Shown piece by piece: positions 1 through 14,141 of a stretch of 64,000 bases of DNA. This DNA is from Osedax fenrisi. Its lineage: Eukaryota; Annelida; Polychaeta; Sabellida; Siboglinidae. A program made the translations under genes and the position numbers. How positions within the stretch are numbered: position 1 is the stretch's first letter; each line of letters begins with the position of its first letter. The notes under the pieces are model-generated. The model did not search any database, was not told the DNA's origin, and was given only the letters and a program-made list of their open reading frames with translations. The DNA lies in assembly GCA_964019155.1 (NCBI GenBank), contig OZ025245.1, forward strand, positions 10,997,961 to 11,061,960, given 5' to 3'.

Positions 1-21
1 TATGTATGATTATTTATTTAT

Positions 22-66
<45 letters not shown>

Positions 67-179
67 TTATATAGATGTTAATCGTTCAGAATATATTTGA
101 TTGTGCAATAGAACGTAAAGGTTGCATTTGATATACACATATAGTCAACGCATAACTAGAAGTTTGTTTGTATGTTGTT

Positions 180-510
180 TACTATTTATAACCTTCGAAG
201 TATATTTTACACATTAGAAATGAATAATATAACTATTTGAAAACTTTGAGTACTAAATTTAATACAAATAATATTATTTATAATCTTCGAAGTGTATTTA
301 TTTACTATTTCAAACCTTCGAAGTGTATTTATTTACTATTCAAAACCTTCAAATACTTAATTTAACTATATGAAAACTTTGAATACATGATTTAATACAC
401 ATAATATTATTTAAAACCTTTGAAGTATATTTATTTACTATTTCAAACCTTCAAAATGAATAATTTAATAAAATTAATACTATTTGAAACCTTCGAAGTG
501 TATTTATTTT
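180..510. repeat. Degenerate tandem repeat, AACCTTCGAAG-type units
   Basis: The motif ACCTTCGAAGTGTATTTATT followed by TACTATT recurs at roughly 60- to 100-base spacing, in full or shortened form (near 190, 286, 314, 415, 443 and 490). Blocks reading AACTTTGA and ATAATATTATTTA separate the copies. The copies have diverged, so this is an old local repeat. It has no coding potential; a 61-codon open frame here is only repeat plus (TA)n. Confidence 0.6.
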
Positions 511-551
511 GTATATGGCACAACAATGTCTATAAAACTAATATAAGATAT

Positions 552-595
<44 letters not shown>

Positions 596-666
596 TGTAT
601 ATTAATTTTACATTCCTATATTTGTTTTACATATTCTCATATTTATTAATTTAATTCAACTTACAG

Positions 667-761
667 AAGCTGTATCCCAAATACATAAGGAAGCCACTAC
701 GACGGAAACAACTAATATTATAGACAACTTTTTTAAAAATAATAAAAGGGTTACAAAATAA
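667..761 (+). other. Possible terminal exon of an unrecognised gene
   Basis: A pyrimidine-leaning stretch ending in ACTTACAG at 666 is followed by 31 open codons to TAA at 759, beginning AVSQIHKEAT and ending NNKRVTK. AATAAA-like sequences follow. This could be the last coding exon of a plus-strand gene converging on NEPL-A. The same bases on the minus strand read as an open hydrophobic segment ending in a good GTAAGT donor, so the strand is ambiguous. No family is recognised and no adjoining exon was found. Confidence 0.2.
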
Positions 762-1089
762 ATTACATGTTTTACATAATTTTGTATTTATTAACAATTA
801 TATTAATTTAACTCAAATTAAATATAATATATTAATATTTAGTAGTAAAATAATAAATATTAGTATAGTATTATTATTATAATATATATAGAAATATATT
901 TTAATTTATAAACTTAAATATTTATTTTATGTATATATTCTTTGAACGTTATGCTAACTTATAAATAAATAAACTGATTTCTGAAAACTTCCTTGGATTT
1001 AAGCGGTCATGAATTTGTATTATCCTCTATTCTTCTTGATGTAAGCTATAATTAATTATATTATAGTTATTTTAATTTTGCTAACTTAT

Positions 1090-1700
1090 TTAATGTGGAT
1101 TAATCTCGAGCTGAACTTGGATTGAACTTCATTTGTCTCGAGTTGAACTTGGATTTAGATCGATGTAAGCTGCATTTAACTTGAGTAAACTTGGATTTAG
1201 CTAGATTTAAACTTGGGTTTAACTAGGATTTAACTCGAGTAAACTTGGATTTAGCTAGAGTTAAACTTTGGTTTAACTAGGATTTAACTCAAGTAAACTT
1301 GGATTTAACTGGGATTTAGCTCGAGTTAACTTGGATTTAACTCGAGTAAACTTGGATTTAACTCGAGTTAACTTGGATTTAACTGGGATTTAGCTCGAGT
1401 TAACTTGGATTTAACTCGAGTAAACTTGGATTTAACTCGAGTTAACTTGGATTTAACTCGATTAAACTTGGATTTAACTGGGATTTAGCTCGAGTTAACT
1501 TGGATTTAACTCGAGTTAAACTTGGATTTAACTCGAGTTAACTCGAGTAAACTTGGATCTAGCTGGTGTTAAACATGGATTTAACTCGAGTTAACTCGAG
1601 TAATCTTGAGTTAAACTTGTATCTAGCTGGTGTTTAAAGTGTTACCAAATTACCGAGCTAAACACGAGTTTTAAACTCGATATAAATCCAAGTTAAACAC
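1090..1700. repeat. Minisatellite of about 20-22 bp units rich in CTCGAG and GTTAAC
   Basis: Units of the form AACTTGGATTTAACTCGAGT repeat about 25 times. Variants use GGGATTTAGC, TCTAGCTGGTGTT or ATTTAGCTAGA. Edges decay into single degenerate units near 1090 and 1690. CTCGAG and GTTAAC are self-complementary, so units can pair with each other. Higher-order copies of about 65-90 bp are visible between 1310 and 1540, suggesting duplication of multi-unit blocks. Not coding. Confidence 0.85.
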
Positions 1701-2157
1701 GAGTTTTGAATACTGGGTGACGTTAATTATGAATTAAATAATTATTAATAAGATAATTATTTAATAATTTATATAATTGTATTCTATATAAATAATTATA
1801 TATCTATTATCAGCCATATAACATATTAGTATTATATTTTTTCTAATATTTTATGTAATAATTTAATAATGAAAACATTATTTTCATAAACTGATTTTGA
1901 ATTATTTATAATAAATAATGTATAAATAATCTAAATATATATGTTATGTTTAGTATATCCGTAATATAATAACAGTGTAATTTCACGAAAAAACATAACA
2001 TTGCATGTTTTCATTGTTACGTATAATGAATGGTGAATATGATATGATATATATACATATATATATATACATATATATAGGTATATATTGATATTATTTT
2101 ATACATATATGATATTATTGTAAGTCATTAACTAATTAAAATATATTATATTTCAAC
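1701..2157. other. AT-rich spacer downstream of the last recognised NEPL-A exon
   Basis: Simple AT-rich DNA with short TATATA runs near 2048-2090. The C-terminal M13 exon or exons, which should lie 3' of 2158 on the minus strand, were looked for here and in 1-1090 and not found. Confidence 0.4.
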
Positions 2158-2227
2158 TAGCCAAGAATGAAACTTCCACACCTACATTATCTGAAATATT
2201 TTCAATTAATGTTTTCCAGCCATCTAC
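2158..2227 (-). CDS. NEPL-A exon with third zinc ligand (ENISD motif)
   Basis: After the acceptor ...TTAATTTAG the frame reads VDGWKTLIENISDNVGVEV. It aligns with the family's TLGENIADNGG block: the Glu of ENISD is the third zinc ligand and the Asp two residues beyond the Ser supports catalysis. The usual GG is VG here. It enters in phase 0, matching the previous exon. The suggested donor (A|GTTGAA) is weak and leaves phase 1, so the 3' border is less sure than the 5' one. Confidence 0.82.
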
Positions 2228-3608
2228 CTAAATTAATGACAGAGACGAGATATATATGGTAGATGATAGCGATAGGAGCGAGGTGAATGATTTAAAACAA
2301 AGTTAGTGATAAAATAGATAATTTAGTTATATATAGAGGGGAAATATATGAGATGGTATATGAGAAAGTAGGATATTAAATATGAGATATTTACTATTTA
2401 TTATTTAATTATTTAAAAAATATTAATTTAATTACATATTAAAAACAAAATGAAAGGAGTGGAAAATAAAAACAATTATCTAAAATTTAATATTTAATAA
2501 ATATATTGTATTCTATACTATACTAATATCTATACCAATACTGTATCCATTTATATTCTATAATACATAGATTTTCTTGACGAAAAAGGTCAATAGTTAC
2601 CAGAACATGTTATAAATTAAAATAGTAGTTTTATAAATTATGGTCGAATGTATATTAAATATGAAGAATTGTAAGATATGAAGAGATTGGGCAACATGTA
2701 CAGGCAGAATATTTAAGTCGATTATTAACTGCGATGTTGATATATTATGTAGTTGATGAATAGCGTCAGAAATTATAGGGCGTTTAGCTAAATGAACTGA
2801 TATTTTAAATAATAAAGTATATAATCAGATAAAATTGGTCCAGATCTTATCTAATTAACTAAATATAAATAAATAGGATGCACTATACGATCAATATTAT
2901 TGTCTAATTCATGTAAAGTTAAGTTACAAATTTTAAATAATTTTAATATTAAGTATATTGGTAAGTTTAGTAGATAATGAGGTAATTTATTATAAGATAA
3001 TTAAGTAGTGGTATTAATTTCTTCAAGAATAATGTTATATTTGTAGGAATGAATGAATTATTAAATTAATAGATGAATGGGGAAATTTAGCGGAAAGGTA
3101 AATGATACAAGTAAATATATACTTGTAATTATATACAAAACCAAACAAGATATACTGACATTCCTGATATATAGAGGGTATACGATATCGAAAGTTTACT
3201 ATTATATTGTACTAACGTCTCTATCACAAACTTTGAAACTTGAGAAATGTTCTCTGATGCATTCGGCTCTTCTATCGTATTCATCTATACTAGCTTCTGT
3301 CCACCATTTATTCATGATACCATGTGTATTATATTTACGTGCTACCGTATCTAGAGCGTGCATCATTTCATGTGCAATCGATATTCCTATAGATCCATAG
3401 TTAAGAGATCTAATAGTTTAATTATGATATTATATATAAATATAGAGAGAGTTGTTATATGTACATTATTTATATATTTATAAACTAATTTAAAAATTAA
3501 CCGTATAAATATACAATTTATAAATGTTTATTAATATGAAAACATAATATTAATTATTTATAAAATGTATATAATAAAATTATATACTTATAAATTATAT
3601 TTAGCCTA

Positions 3609-3650
<42 letters not shown>

Positions 3651-4146
3651 AGTATACGTATTCATTTAATACAACAATTAATTATTAAATATAATTGCAA
3701 ACATATTTATATACATCTATCCTATATTAATACACCTATTATACGATTTATGTTTGATTCAACACACACATTTATGTTAATCATTGTAATTATAAGAGAA
3801 TATATATAATATTAATTATACGCTATTAAATGTATATATAAACATATTATGGTATTTTTATTTAGCATAGATTTGGGCAAATAAAGATACATAATTAAAC
3901 ATGTTATCATAGAAATAAACTCACACATAAATAATTAAATATTTTATCATAGAAATGAACTCAAATATAAATAATTAAACATATTACCATATAAATAAAC
4001 TCAAATATAATTAACTAATATAAAAATACGACATAAATCATACCCACATACTAGTAAAGTTGTTAAATACATTACATCATGGTGCTATTGTAGTTTGTGA
4101 AATTAAATTAATTTTAATATCCATATTTTATATTAATGAATATTGC

Positions 4147-4199
<53 letters not shown>

Positions 4200-7100
4200 T
4201 ATTCACATACTCGGTTAAATGGGCCGAGTAGTAAGGTTTGTAAAATAAATATTCTTCTATCGCAATAGTATTGTAAATCGTATTATAATACGGGGAAGTC
4301 GTAAATGTGTTAGGTATGTATCTGTTGTAATATATTATAAATTTATTTTAGTTATTTTTATTATAGTATACTATTTATATTTTAATATATATATATATAT
4401 ATATATAATTATATATAAATGTTTATATATATATATATATTATTAAATATCACTACATGGTAGATTGTTATTATAATGAAATGTTTATAATATGACATTC
4501 ATGATATTATTTAATTTTAATTATGTATTTATATTTATTATTATTTAGTAACCTTCCAGAATTCATTGAATTATGTAAATTTCTCAACTTTATTATATAA
4601 CTAAATTTAAAACTTTGTATTATATTATCGAAACCATTTCTATTTATTTTCAACTAGATTAATTTAATTATTCATTATTTATAGTAACAACATTCATATA
4701 TTAGTGAAAGTATAAGTATTACTAAACTATTGTAATATATTATAATCGATACTAATATATCTCTAACGTATTCATAATATGAATCAAGTTGTTCTTTATC
4801 ACGTATGAATGAAAAGTGTCCAATAGATGCTTTAATGTTTGCAATCTGTTTACAAATATTAGACAAAATAATATGTATTATATCATATTAAATCATATCC
4901 ATTATTTAAGTTTATTAATAATATTATTATAGATATAATTAGGTACGGTTTACATTTATATATATATATACGATCGTCTAATACTAGATATTAAATTATA
5001 TCATTAAATATTAATCACAATAATACATATATATATATAATAATATTTATTTATTTTTCAAAATTTCAAAGGGTGTGCTAGAGGATGTCACTATAGCACC
5101 CTTCTTATTTATTATAACTCTATACTATGTAATGGGTCAAGACATTGGAAAAAATGATTACAATCTCGGTTTCAAGATTACAGAGAGAAGATGCACCAGA
5201 TATATTGCAGACCTTATAACCGATCTAAGTAATTCTGACTATATAGTACTGATATATCAATAATTATACCAAGCTCAAGAACTGTTATATAGAGTTTAAA
5301 TAGAAATTAGGAAAATAGGTATCACGCTAAAGATAGAAAAACAGAAGTTATCTAATATAACCTTCAACAATCCTTATACATTACAACAATAAATGGAGAA
5401 ACAATAAAAGAAGTATCAAATTATCTATGAACATACATTGCAATCTCTGAAAAAGATTTTGAATTCAAACAAAATATAGCTTCGACTTTGATTATGCATA
5501 GAATGAAATACCAATGGACATCTAACATGATACACAAGTTAAGGATCCTGGTAGTTAAGGCCTCTTTTGAACTCTTTATATTATATGATAGTCAATGCTG
5601 AATCTTAATGAGTAAGCCGAGATAATGAATAGATGAATGCTATACTTGCTTACTACTATTGCTCAGAATATCTCCTGGAAAAGAAAACTTTTTTAATGCA
5701 TGAAAATATAATATAGGGTAATTCGTATGAGATTATTATAATAAATGAAATACTAATACATAAAAAGCATAAAATAATAAATAAATAATGAATAAAACCA
5801 TGACATTTAGAGAAAATAATCTATTTCAATAAATAATATATTAAAACAAAAGTATGTTATTATAGAGTGAAACGAATAAAATAATAAATAATATAATTAG
5901 GCCTATTAAAATTAATGTAATCATATAACTAGATAAATGCATTTATTAAATAGGGCATACAAATTTAAAATACAAAATATAACAGAATTGGAATTTCATA
6001 TGAATTAACTACAGCAAAATTAATAACAATTACTTAAATAAAATTACTTTAAATATATATAGATAAATTAAAATATTGGTTCGATGTCAATAATTTAAAA
6101 CTTAGTATACAAAAAAACTAGAATACTACCATATTTTAATACTAAACTGACTAATTATATAACAATTGACAATATAAAAATTGATATTGTAGATAACTAT
6201 ACAATTTTCGGTTTGTATTTAGATACAAAATTATCATTTAATATACATATTGATAATTTAAATATCAAACTTTAATAAATAATATACCTAATTAACAGAT
6301 TATAATATTTAAATATAACACATTTTATTTTATTATACAACTCTTTGATTTTATCTAATTTATCATATGATATTTAAATAAGGGGTAATATTTATAATTC
6401 TAATTTAAAGATATTAAATTTATCACAAAAAAATAATAATAATAATTAATAAAAAGATTATTAAGGATTCAAAATTACAATTAATAAGATTATCGCATAC
6501 ATCAATTTTATTTTATAATAGTAAAATTTTAAAACTTGATAACTTTTAGAAATATTTTAATTATATATAATCTTTCATTCTTCTTTTTTGTTCATATTAC
6601 ACTATCATGATATTATCCAATTACATTTTTATGCATATTATATAATAATCAATTACATCTTTTTGCTTATTTTTTTGTGATAAATTTAATATCTTTAAAT
6701 TAGAATTATAAATATTACCCCTTATTTAAATATCATATGATAAATTAGATAAAATCAAAGAGTTGTATAATAAAATAAAATGTGTTATATTTAAATATTA
6801 TAATCTGTTAAGTAGGTATATTATTTGTTAAAGTTTGATATTTAAATTATCAATATGTATATTAAATGATAATTTTGTATCTAAATACAAACCGAAAATT
6901 GTATAGTTATCTACAATATCAATTTTTATATTGTAAATTGTTATATAATTAGTCAGTTTAGTATTAAAATATGGTAGTATTCTAGTTTTTTTGTATACTA
7001 AGTTTTAAATTATTGATATCGAACCAATATTTTAATTTATCTATATATATTTAAAGTAATTTTATTTAAGTAATTGTTATTAATTGTGCTGTAGTTAATT

Positions 7101-7346
7101 CATGTGAAATTCCAATTATGTTATATTTTGTATTTTAAATTGTTATGCCCTATTTAATATATGCATTTTATCTAGTTATATGATTACATTAATTTTAATA
7201 AGCCTAATTATATTATTTATTATTTTATTCGTTTCTCTCTATAATAACATACTTTAGTTTTAATATATTATTTATTGAAAAAGATTATTTTCTCTAAATT
7301 TCATGTGAAACTTTTTTCAATTTCAAATGAAACAATAAAATAAAAG

Positions 7347-7396
<50 letters not shown>

Positions 7397-8237
7397 TAAT
7401 AAAAATAATAAAACACTGTTCATGAACATACATAAGTTATCATCATATTTAAATCCATTACATTAAAGTAAATAATAAAGTAAGTTAATACAATAATTGT
7501 ATAATATTAAAATGTATTAAAATATATATTAGTAAAATATATAACCCTATAAAATTGTAATATTGAGAAATTGTAAATAAAAATATTAAATTATTATAAA
7601 TATGTGTAAATAAAAATAAATAAAAGTATGTTATAAAATTAAAACTACTAAACAAAAATTAATATTTTTCAATAATACATGCAATGGTGCCACATTCCTG
7701 TTAAATTACAGATGACTAATAATAATACCAATATAAATTTAAAAAAATTAACGAAACAAGATGAAAAACAAATATAAATATTAAAAAATAAATATTAAAA
7801 AATATAAAAAAACTAATATTTATTTTTATTTGAATGTTTTATTTAGAATAAATAATAATATATAATAAATTCATTATTAATATAATTTGTTCGTAAAAGA
7901 TTATTAAACATTATTTCATTATATAACTTTGTCCCTTTAAAAAATAGTATATTTTTAATTTATTTGATTTCATAAGTGGTAGGATAAATTTATTTTTTAG
8001 TTTATTTAACTTTAAATATGAGTTATAATCTAATTTATATTTATTATTTAAGAAATTTTAGATTAATAATGTATTTCTATATATAATTAGATTTCAAATT
8101 TTAAAATATAATTTAAAAAAAAAGGATCAGTATTTGTTAGACATACTAATTGTAATTTTGATGTATCTATTATTTATTAATAATTCTTATAACTTTTTTC
8201 TGTAACATAATTAATTTTATATATATTTTATATATTA

Positions 8238-8274
<37 letters not shown>

Positions 8275-8844
8275 GGCATGTGTTCTAAAGACCATCATTC
8301 TTTTTTTATTTGTGTATTATTTTAATTAATTATAATTAATGTTTAAATAAATTATTATTATTATATATATATCTATAAATAGAATTAAAATACTAAAATT
8401 ACCTTTTCTATTACATGTTTCGAGGTTTGTTCATCTAACATAGTCGAATTTGTGACCTTTTCTATAAAAATGTCTTTTATATTTTCAAATATCTCTTTTA
8501 TCTGTGATTATTTTGATATATATTCGAAATATAAAATTAAATTAAATTATAACTCTTATTTGTACAGAATGTTACTTATATTATGATGCATGGTTAAATG
8601 ATTACATTATATTAGCTCATATTATTAGGTAAGTGTTAAAACATAAATATGATAATATTAATACTATATAATATATAAATATTTAAAATAGTAATTATAT
8701 ATATACGCGTAAGTATATATGTATATTGCTGTATTCATGTATGTAACCTCGTTATCTTTGTTTCGATATAAATATATAGGTTGTAATGATTGTACCGCGT
8801 AACCTAGCACACTTATAGTTAAGCCAGTACAATAATTCGACAGC

Positions 8845-8886
<42 letters not shown>

Positions 8887-11800
8887 ATAAACTATACTTA
8901 TATTGATTAATATTGTATTATAAATATATGTATATTATTATATGGTATTATAAACGAGCTATTACATTAAACCTCTGCGTTGTGCTTCGATTGTGAGATC
9001 TCGTTTGGTCAAATAATTATCCGATAGATATTTGTGACAATAAAGCAATATGTAATTACGTAATGTTCTAGAAAAGTAAATATTATTAATATATATATAT
9101 ATATATTATTTTATATATTTCTAAATATTTCTATATATTATAACATAAGAAAGTAAAGGATAACATAGTTGAGTTTGTAATACACAATTTGTATATAAGA
9201 AAAACTTTGCTATAATCTAGATTTACAACGACAATTACTACCAACTGATACGACAATCCTAACTACAACCTGTAAACACATATTTACAGAATTTGAACGA
9301 CCTACTATAACTGATATCTATAACTTAATTGTTACAGCAAAGACAACATCTCCTTCTGACCCTATTCCACTGAAAATGACTAAAATACTGGCTTCTACAC
9401 TAGCTCCCATTTATAAACAGATAATTGATACTTCATTAATGACTGGTGAAATACCCAAAAATTTAAAATACGCAATTATCAATCCTAACTTAAAAAAACC
9501 AGATTTAGATGTTGAAGTACTGAGTATTTATAGACCAGTATATCAACTTCCATTACTTTCTAAAATTCTAGAAAAAATTGTAAACAAACAAATAATATCA
9601 TAATTAAATACTTACGACTTACTAGACAGAAGACAAAACGCATTCCGTAAGAATCACAGTACAAAAACGACACTATTATCACTCTTTGACGATTTATACA
9701 AATCACTAGACAGCAACTTACCGATACAACTGATACTACTGGACTTATCTGCCGCTTTTGACACTATCGACTTTGACATTTAATAGAAAGATATATCGGT
9801 ATAAGGAAGGTACCTATCAAATGGTTTTCAAATTTTATCCGGGGTCGGAGTTTTTCTATTAAAATAAACGAAACATTGTCACAACCTTATGCTATTAAAT
9901 ATGGAGTCCCACAGGGTTCCACTCTTTCTCCCATACTATTTTCCATTTATTTACTTCCACTCAATAAACTATTGACTAACTTCCCACACGTGAACTATAA
10001 TCTTTACGCTGACGACATAGAATTAAGCGCCCAATTCATTCACTCAATTAACTTACAATCATGTTTAACCTCACTGTAAATTTGGCTTACAAAAAATAAT
10101 TTATTACTAAATCCAACAAAAACTGAACTCATCAACTTTATAACCAATTCCACGATCAATACTGCAGTTCCACTAATAAATATAAATATCATAAATATAA
10201 TACCGACTGAAAATATAAAATACTTAGGTTTCCACTTTACTAACAAACTCGACTTTACTAAACGTATCAGTAAAATGAAACAAACTTCTTCCTTTCATAT
10301 ATATAATTTAAAAAAAACCAAGACCATACTTAACTAAACAAACAGTTATAATTCTATCAAATTCACTGATAATGTCTAGATTACTATACTGTAACTCTTT
10401 ACTAGCCGGAGAAAACAAAACAGTTACTAACAATATTGACCGATTAGTAAATAGAACTACTAGAATTATTTTTAATCTAAAAAACACATATTACACTACT
10501 AGCATTACTAACTTACGGAAATCACTAAACTGGCTACCTACAATTGACAACATCAACATTAAACTACTAACTATACTTTACAAAACTACAAAAACAACTC
10601 AACCTCATAATTTACATACTTTACTTCACAAACAAACCACTAACAGATAACATAGACAAACATATATACCTGAAATACCGACTACATGACTACGAAAGTA
10701 CGGTAACAAACGATTTAGCTGGAGAGGTGCAACTCTCTGGAATAAACTTCCCCAATCCATATGCAAAGAAGATATGTCAATAACCACTTTCAAATATAAA
10801 CTCAAGGAGCTATTTAAACGTTCCCCACTAAAATACCACTTATATAACCCTCTTTGAAATGTAATCGTGTTATTATATTATTATTATATTATTATTATAT
10901 TTAAGAATTTTATTTTATTATATTATTTTTACGGATGATCGTTAAATCATCCGGGAACCCACACCTGTAAACTGTTCAACAAACAGTAAAACACATTGTA
11001 GAATGTTATATTAATCTTTGTGTATAAATATATACTATTACTACTACTACTACATATATAGCTTATTACAATAATAATTACAAAATAAGTATTTTAAATA
11101 ATATATTATTTTGGTAATTTCAAACAAATAATAGTAAATTAAAATATATATTTTGTTATTAAGTAACTACCTGTGTTATAAATAATTATTTATAAATATT
11201 ATCGTAAACAAATAAAGTTTAAAATAATAATAAATATTTATAATTTTTCGTTTAAAACTGATATTACTGATTTTTTTTTAAAACGTAATTTTTAATATAT
11301 AAGGCTACATAATTGTTTATGTACTTTATAAATGTATATAATATATGCAGAACCTAATCATAATACATATATATATTCATATATATATATTTAGTAAAAT
11401 AAAAAAATAAACCTTATTCGATGATATTGTTAGAAATTAATTAAATGTAGGTATTTTAATATTATTTAAAATTAGTGCTATATAAGTCTCATTATAATCA
11501 TAATATACTTGTATTAATTTAAAATTAATTTTCATAATATATATATATATATATATAATTGCTAATATATACAATGATATAGTAATGTTATTAATTTAAG
11601 AAGTTATCACACATGTTATTAAAAAAACATTCTATCTTCATAATGTCAATATTAATATATTTTCCCGACAATTATTGTATCTTTCCTTTATTGTTCTTAA
11701 TATTAATGTAATTATTATATATGTATATATATATATACGTATATATATGTTATTAATTTAATTTATGTATTTCATTATTACTGTACATAATGTGTATAAC

Positions 11801-14107
11801 TATTATAATGAATACCGTTATAATAAACTATATTTAATAGATTGTTGTACAGTTTATAGGGTTAGTTTATAGTTATATAGCAATTAAATTTAAATTGATT
11901 TGAAATGTTATTTAAATAATTAAATACATCAAAAATGATTTCTCACATTTATATTTGTCATGCATTTATATAGAAAAACAAATATTAAAGTAGGTAATAC
12001 TATAATAACCATTTAAATAATTCAATAAAATGAAGTAGAATATTCCGGAAAGAAGTAAATTAATAAAAATAATAATAATAACAAACAATTTTAGTATTAA
12101 AGATTGCCACCTGAGATCAATTATTGTCAATATTTCTTTAATATGTTATGAGATTGTATTGTTCTAATAAAGGATGGGAATGAAGTCCATAGTTAAGGAC
12201 CAATATAACTAATGACCATATAATTCGATTTTGAGGGACTGAGAATATGGGTAGATAGAAGATGAATAGCATATTTTCTAAGAGGTTGAAGAGAATATCT
12301 TTATACTATAGATGCAGATATATAGTAGGGATAATACGAAGAGTATATGGATTGATGTGTAATATATAGTATGCGATAATATGATCGTTTGTGTAATGGA
12401 AACCAGAGAGGTAAATGTAGGTATGAGAAAATAGAGGAATTCTCTTTAATAAATAACTTATATATTGTATGGATTAATTAATTAATAACTCCATTTAGTT
12501 CATAGATAGAGGATATGGGAAGATTGGAGATGAGTGAGGAAAAGTAAATAATAAATGTTAAGATAATTTAATAAACTAGAATTTTTAAGAGATAAAGTAA
12601 TTGATTATCTTATTATTCTATTTCTAAAAAGATGATAATTATAGATTTAGTGATGTAAGTAGTATGATGAATGAAGGAAAGAGTAGAATAAAAAACTACA
12701 TCTATATTGGATGCAGTAGGGTAAGGAGATATTACAATGTTATAAATAAGAAAAATAAGTAAATGAGTAGAACATATGGAGGAAAATACAGCTATGGAGG
12801 TATTATGAAGAAGATTAATAGAAATAAGCCATTATTTATGTTATCAGTATAATTGGAGAGTTATTGAGATCTGGTGTTAAATTAGTAGTTAATAACATAT
12901 AGAGCTGTATGTCATCTGTATAAAGATGATAATAGAAGTTAGGATATTTAGATAGTAAGGCAGATATAGTGGATATAATTATATAGAGAAAAGTGAAGGA
13001 CTAATTAATGGACCCCGGGAAAGAAACTATTTTATAAGAGAAGGGGTATAAATATAATTATATATAATTACATTATTTATAATATCAGAATGGTATTATA
13101 TTAACCAGGAAAGATCAATATATATAATTCTAAGCTAATGTAGATGAGGTAGTATCATTTGATATCCAAGCGTATTTAAGGTACTGGATATGTACATCAT
13201 GACTTTTTGACATCCGATATTACTCAGTAAACATGACGATCCATGGTTAAGCATGTAACTCTTACCAATTGATTCCATTTGGAATCAAAAGGTTACCAAT
13301 TAAAGCCAATTTGACACCAATTGTTGTCATATTATTCAAAGTATAAAATAATTATATCAGCAAAAAATACAAAAAATTATAAATATCATTATGAATTAAA
13401 ATCTTTATCATATTACATGGGAAAGTATAGATCATAAAAATAGAGTTTATTGGAACTTTAATCATATTTTCATAATGTATACAAAGTATAAAAAATCCTA
13501 TATAATGTGATATATATAAAATTTATATATAAATTATAATAAATATTTTAATTCATAATTATATTTATCATTATTTGTATTAATTGTTAATATAATTATT
13601 TTATACTTTTTATCAATGAGTTACATTAATTGGTTATACGTTTACGATATATGGCATCACATTGGCGTCAATTGGTATTCATTAAACGCTTGGCTATTGA
13701 TCGAGCTTTTTACTGGGTATTATTAAGAGTAGAATTGATGACATCAGTAAATTTATTTGTATATTTCTGTGGAATATATATTGTATGTAATAATCTTTTA
13801 AAATAAAAAATAATCATATACATAATCATTATCACATATATATTAGACGAGCATTATATATATATATACATGTAAAGTAAACATAGACAGATTACAAATA
13901 CCTTTTCCCTGTATTTGTTTTCATGGAATCATATATAAGATCAGCTAAATCTTTTAAATAATTATCATTACAAATATGGATTATTTCATTTTCTGATATA
14001 GATGTATTTACTAACTTCAATATTTTATTTATATATGAAAACCAATCGATCTGAAAAATAAATAAACTCAATTATATATAAAATATATATTATTAATTTA
14101 AATATTG

Positions 14108-14141
<34 letters not shown>

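Noticed and set aside
420..605. 61-codon open frame, plus strand
   Set aside because: Made of the local tandem repeat and a (TA)n run (YIYIYI); no coding signal.
665..780. Minus-strand reading as a transmembrane exon (LSIILVVSVVVASLCIW) with GTAAGT donor
   Set aside because: The donor is just the complement of a good plus-strand acceptor, there is no Met in frame, and NEPL-A already has its signal exon at 30604. Left ambiguous with the plus-strand reading.
1090..1700. CRISPR-like array
   Set aside because: Units are contiguous without unique spacers and the context is eukaryotic; it is a minisatellite.
3077..3400. Plus-strand open frame of 107 codons
   Set aside because: Antisense shadow of the HEMMH exon of NEPL-A.
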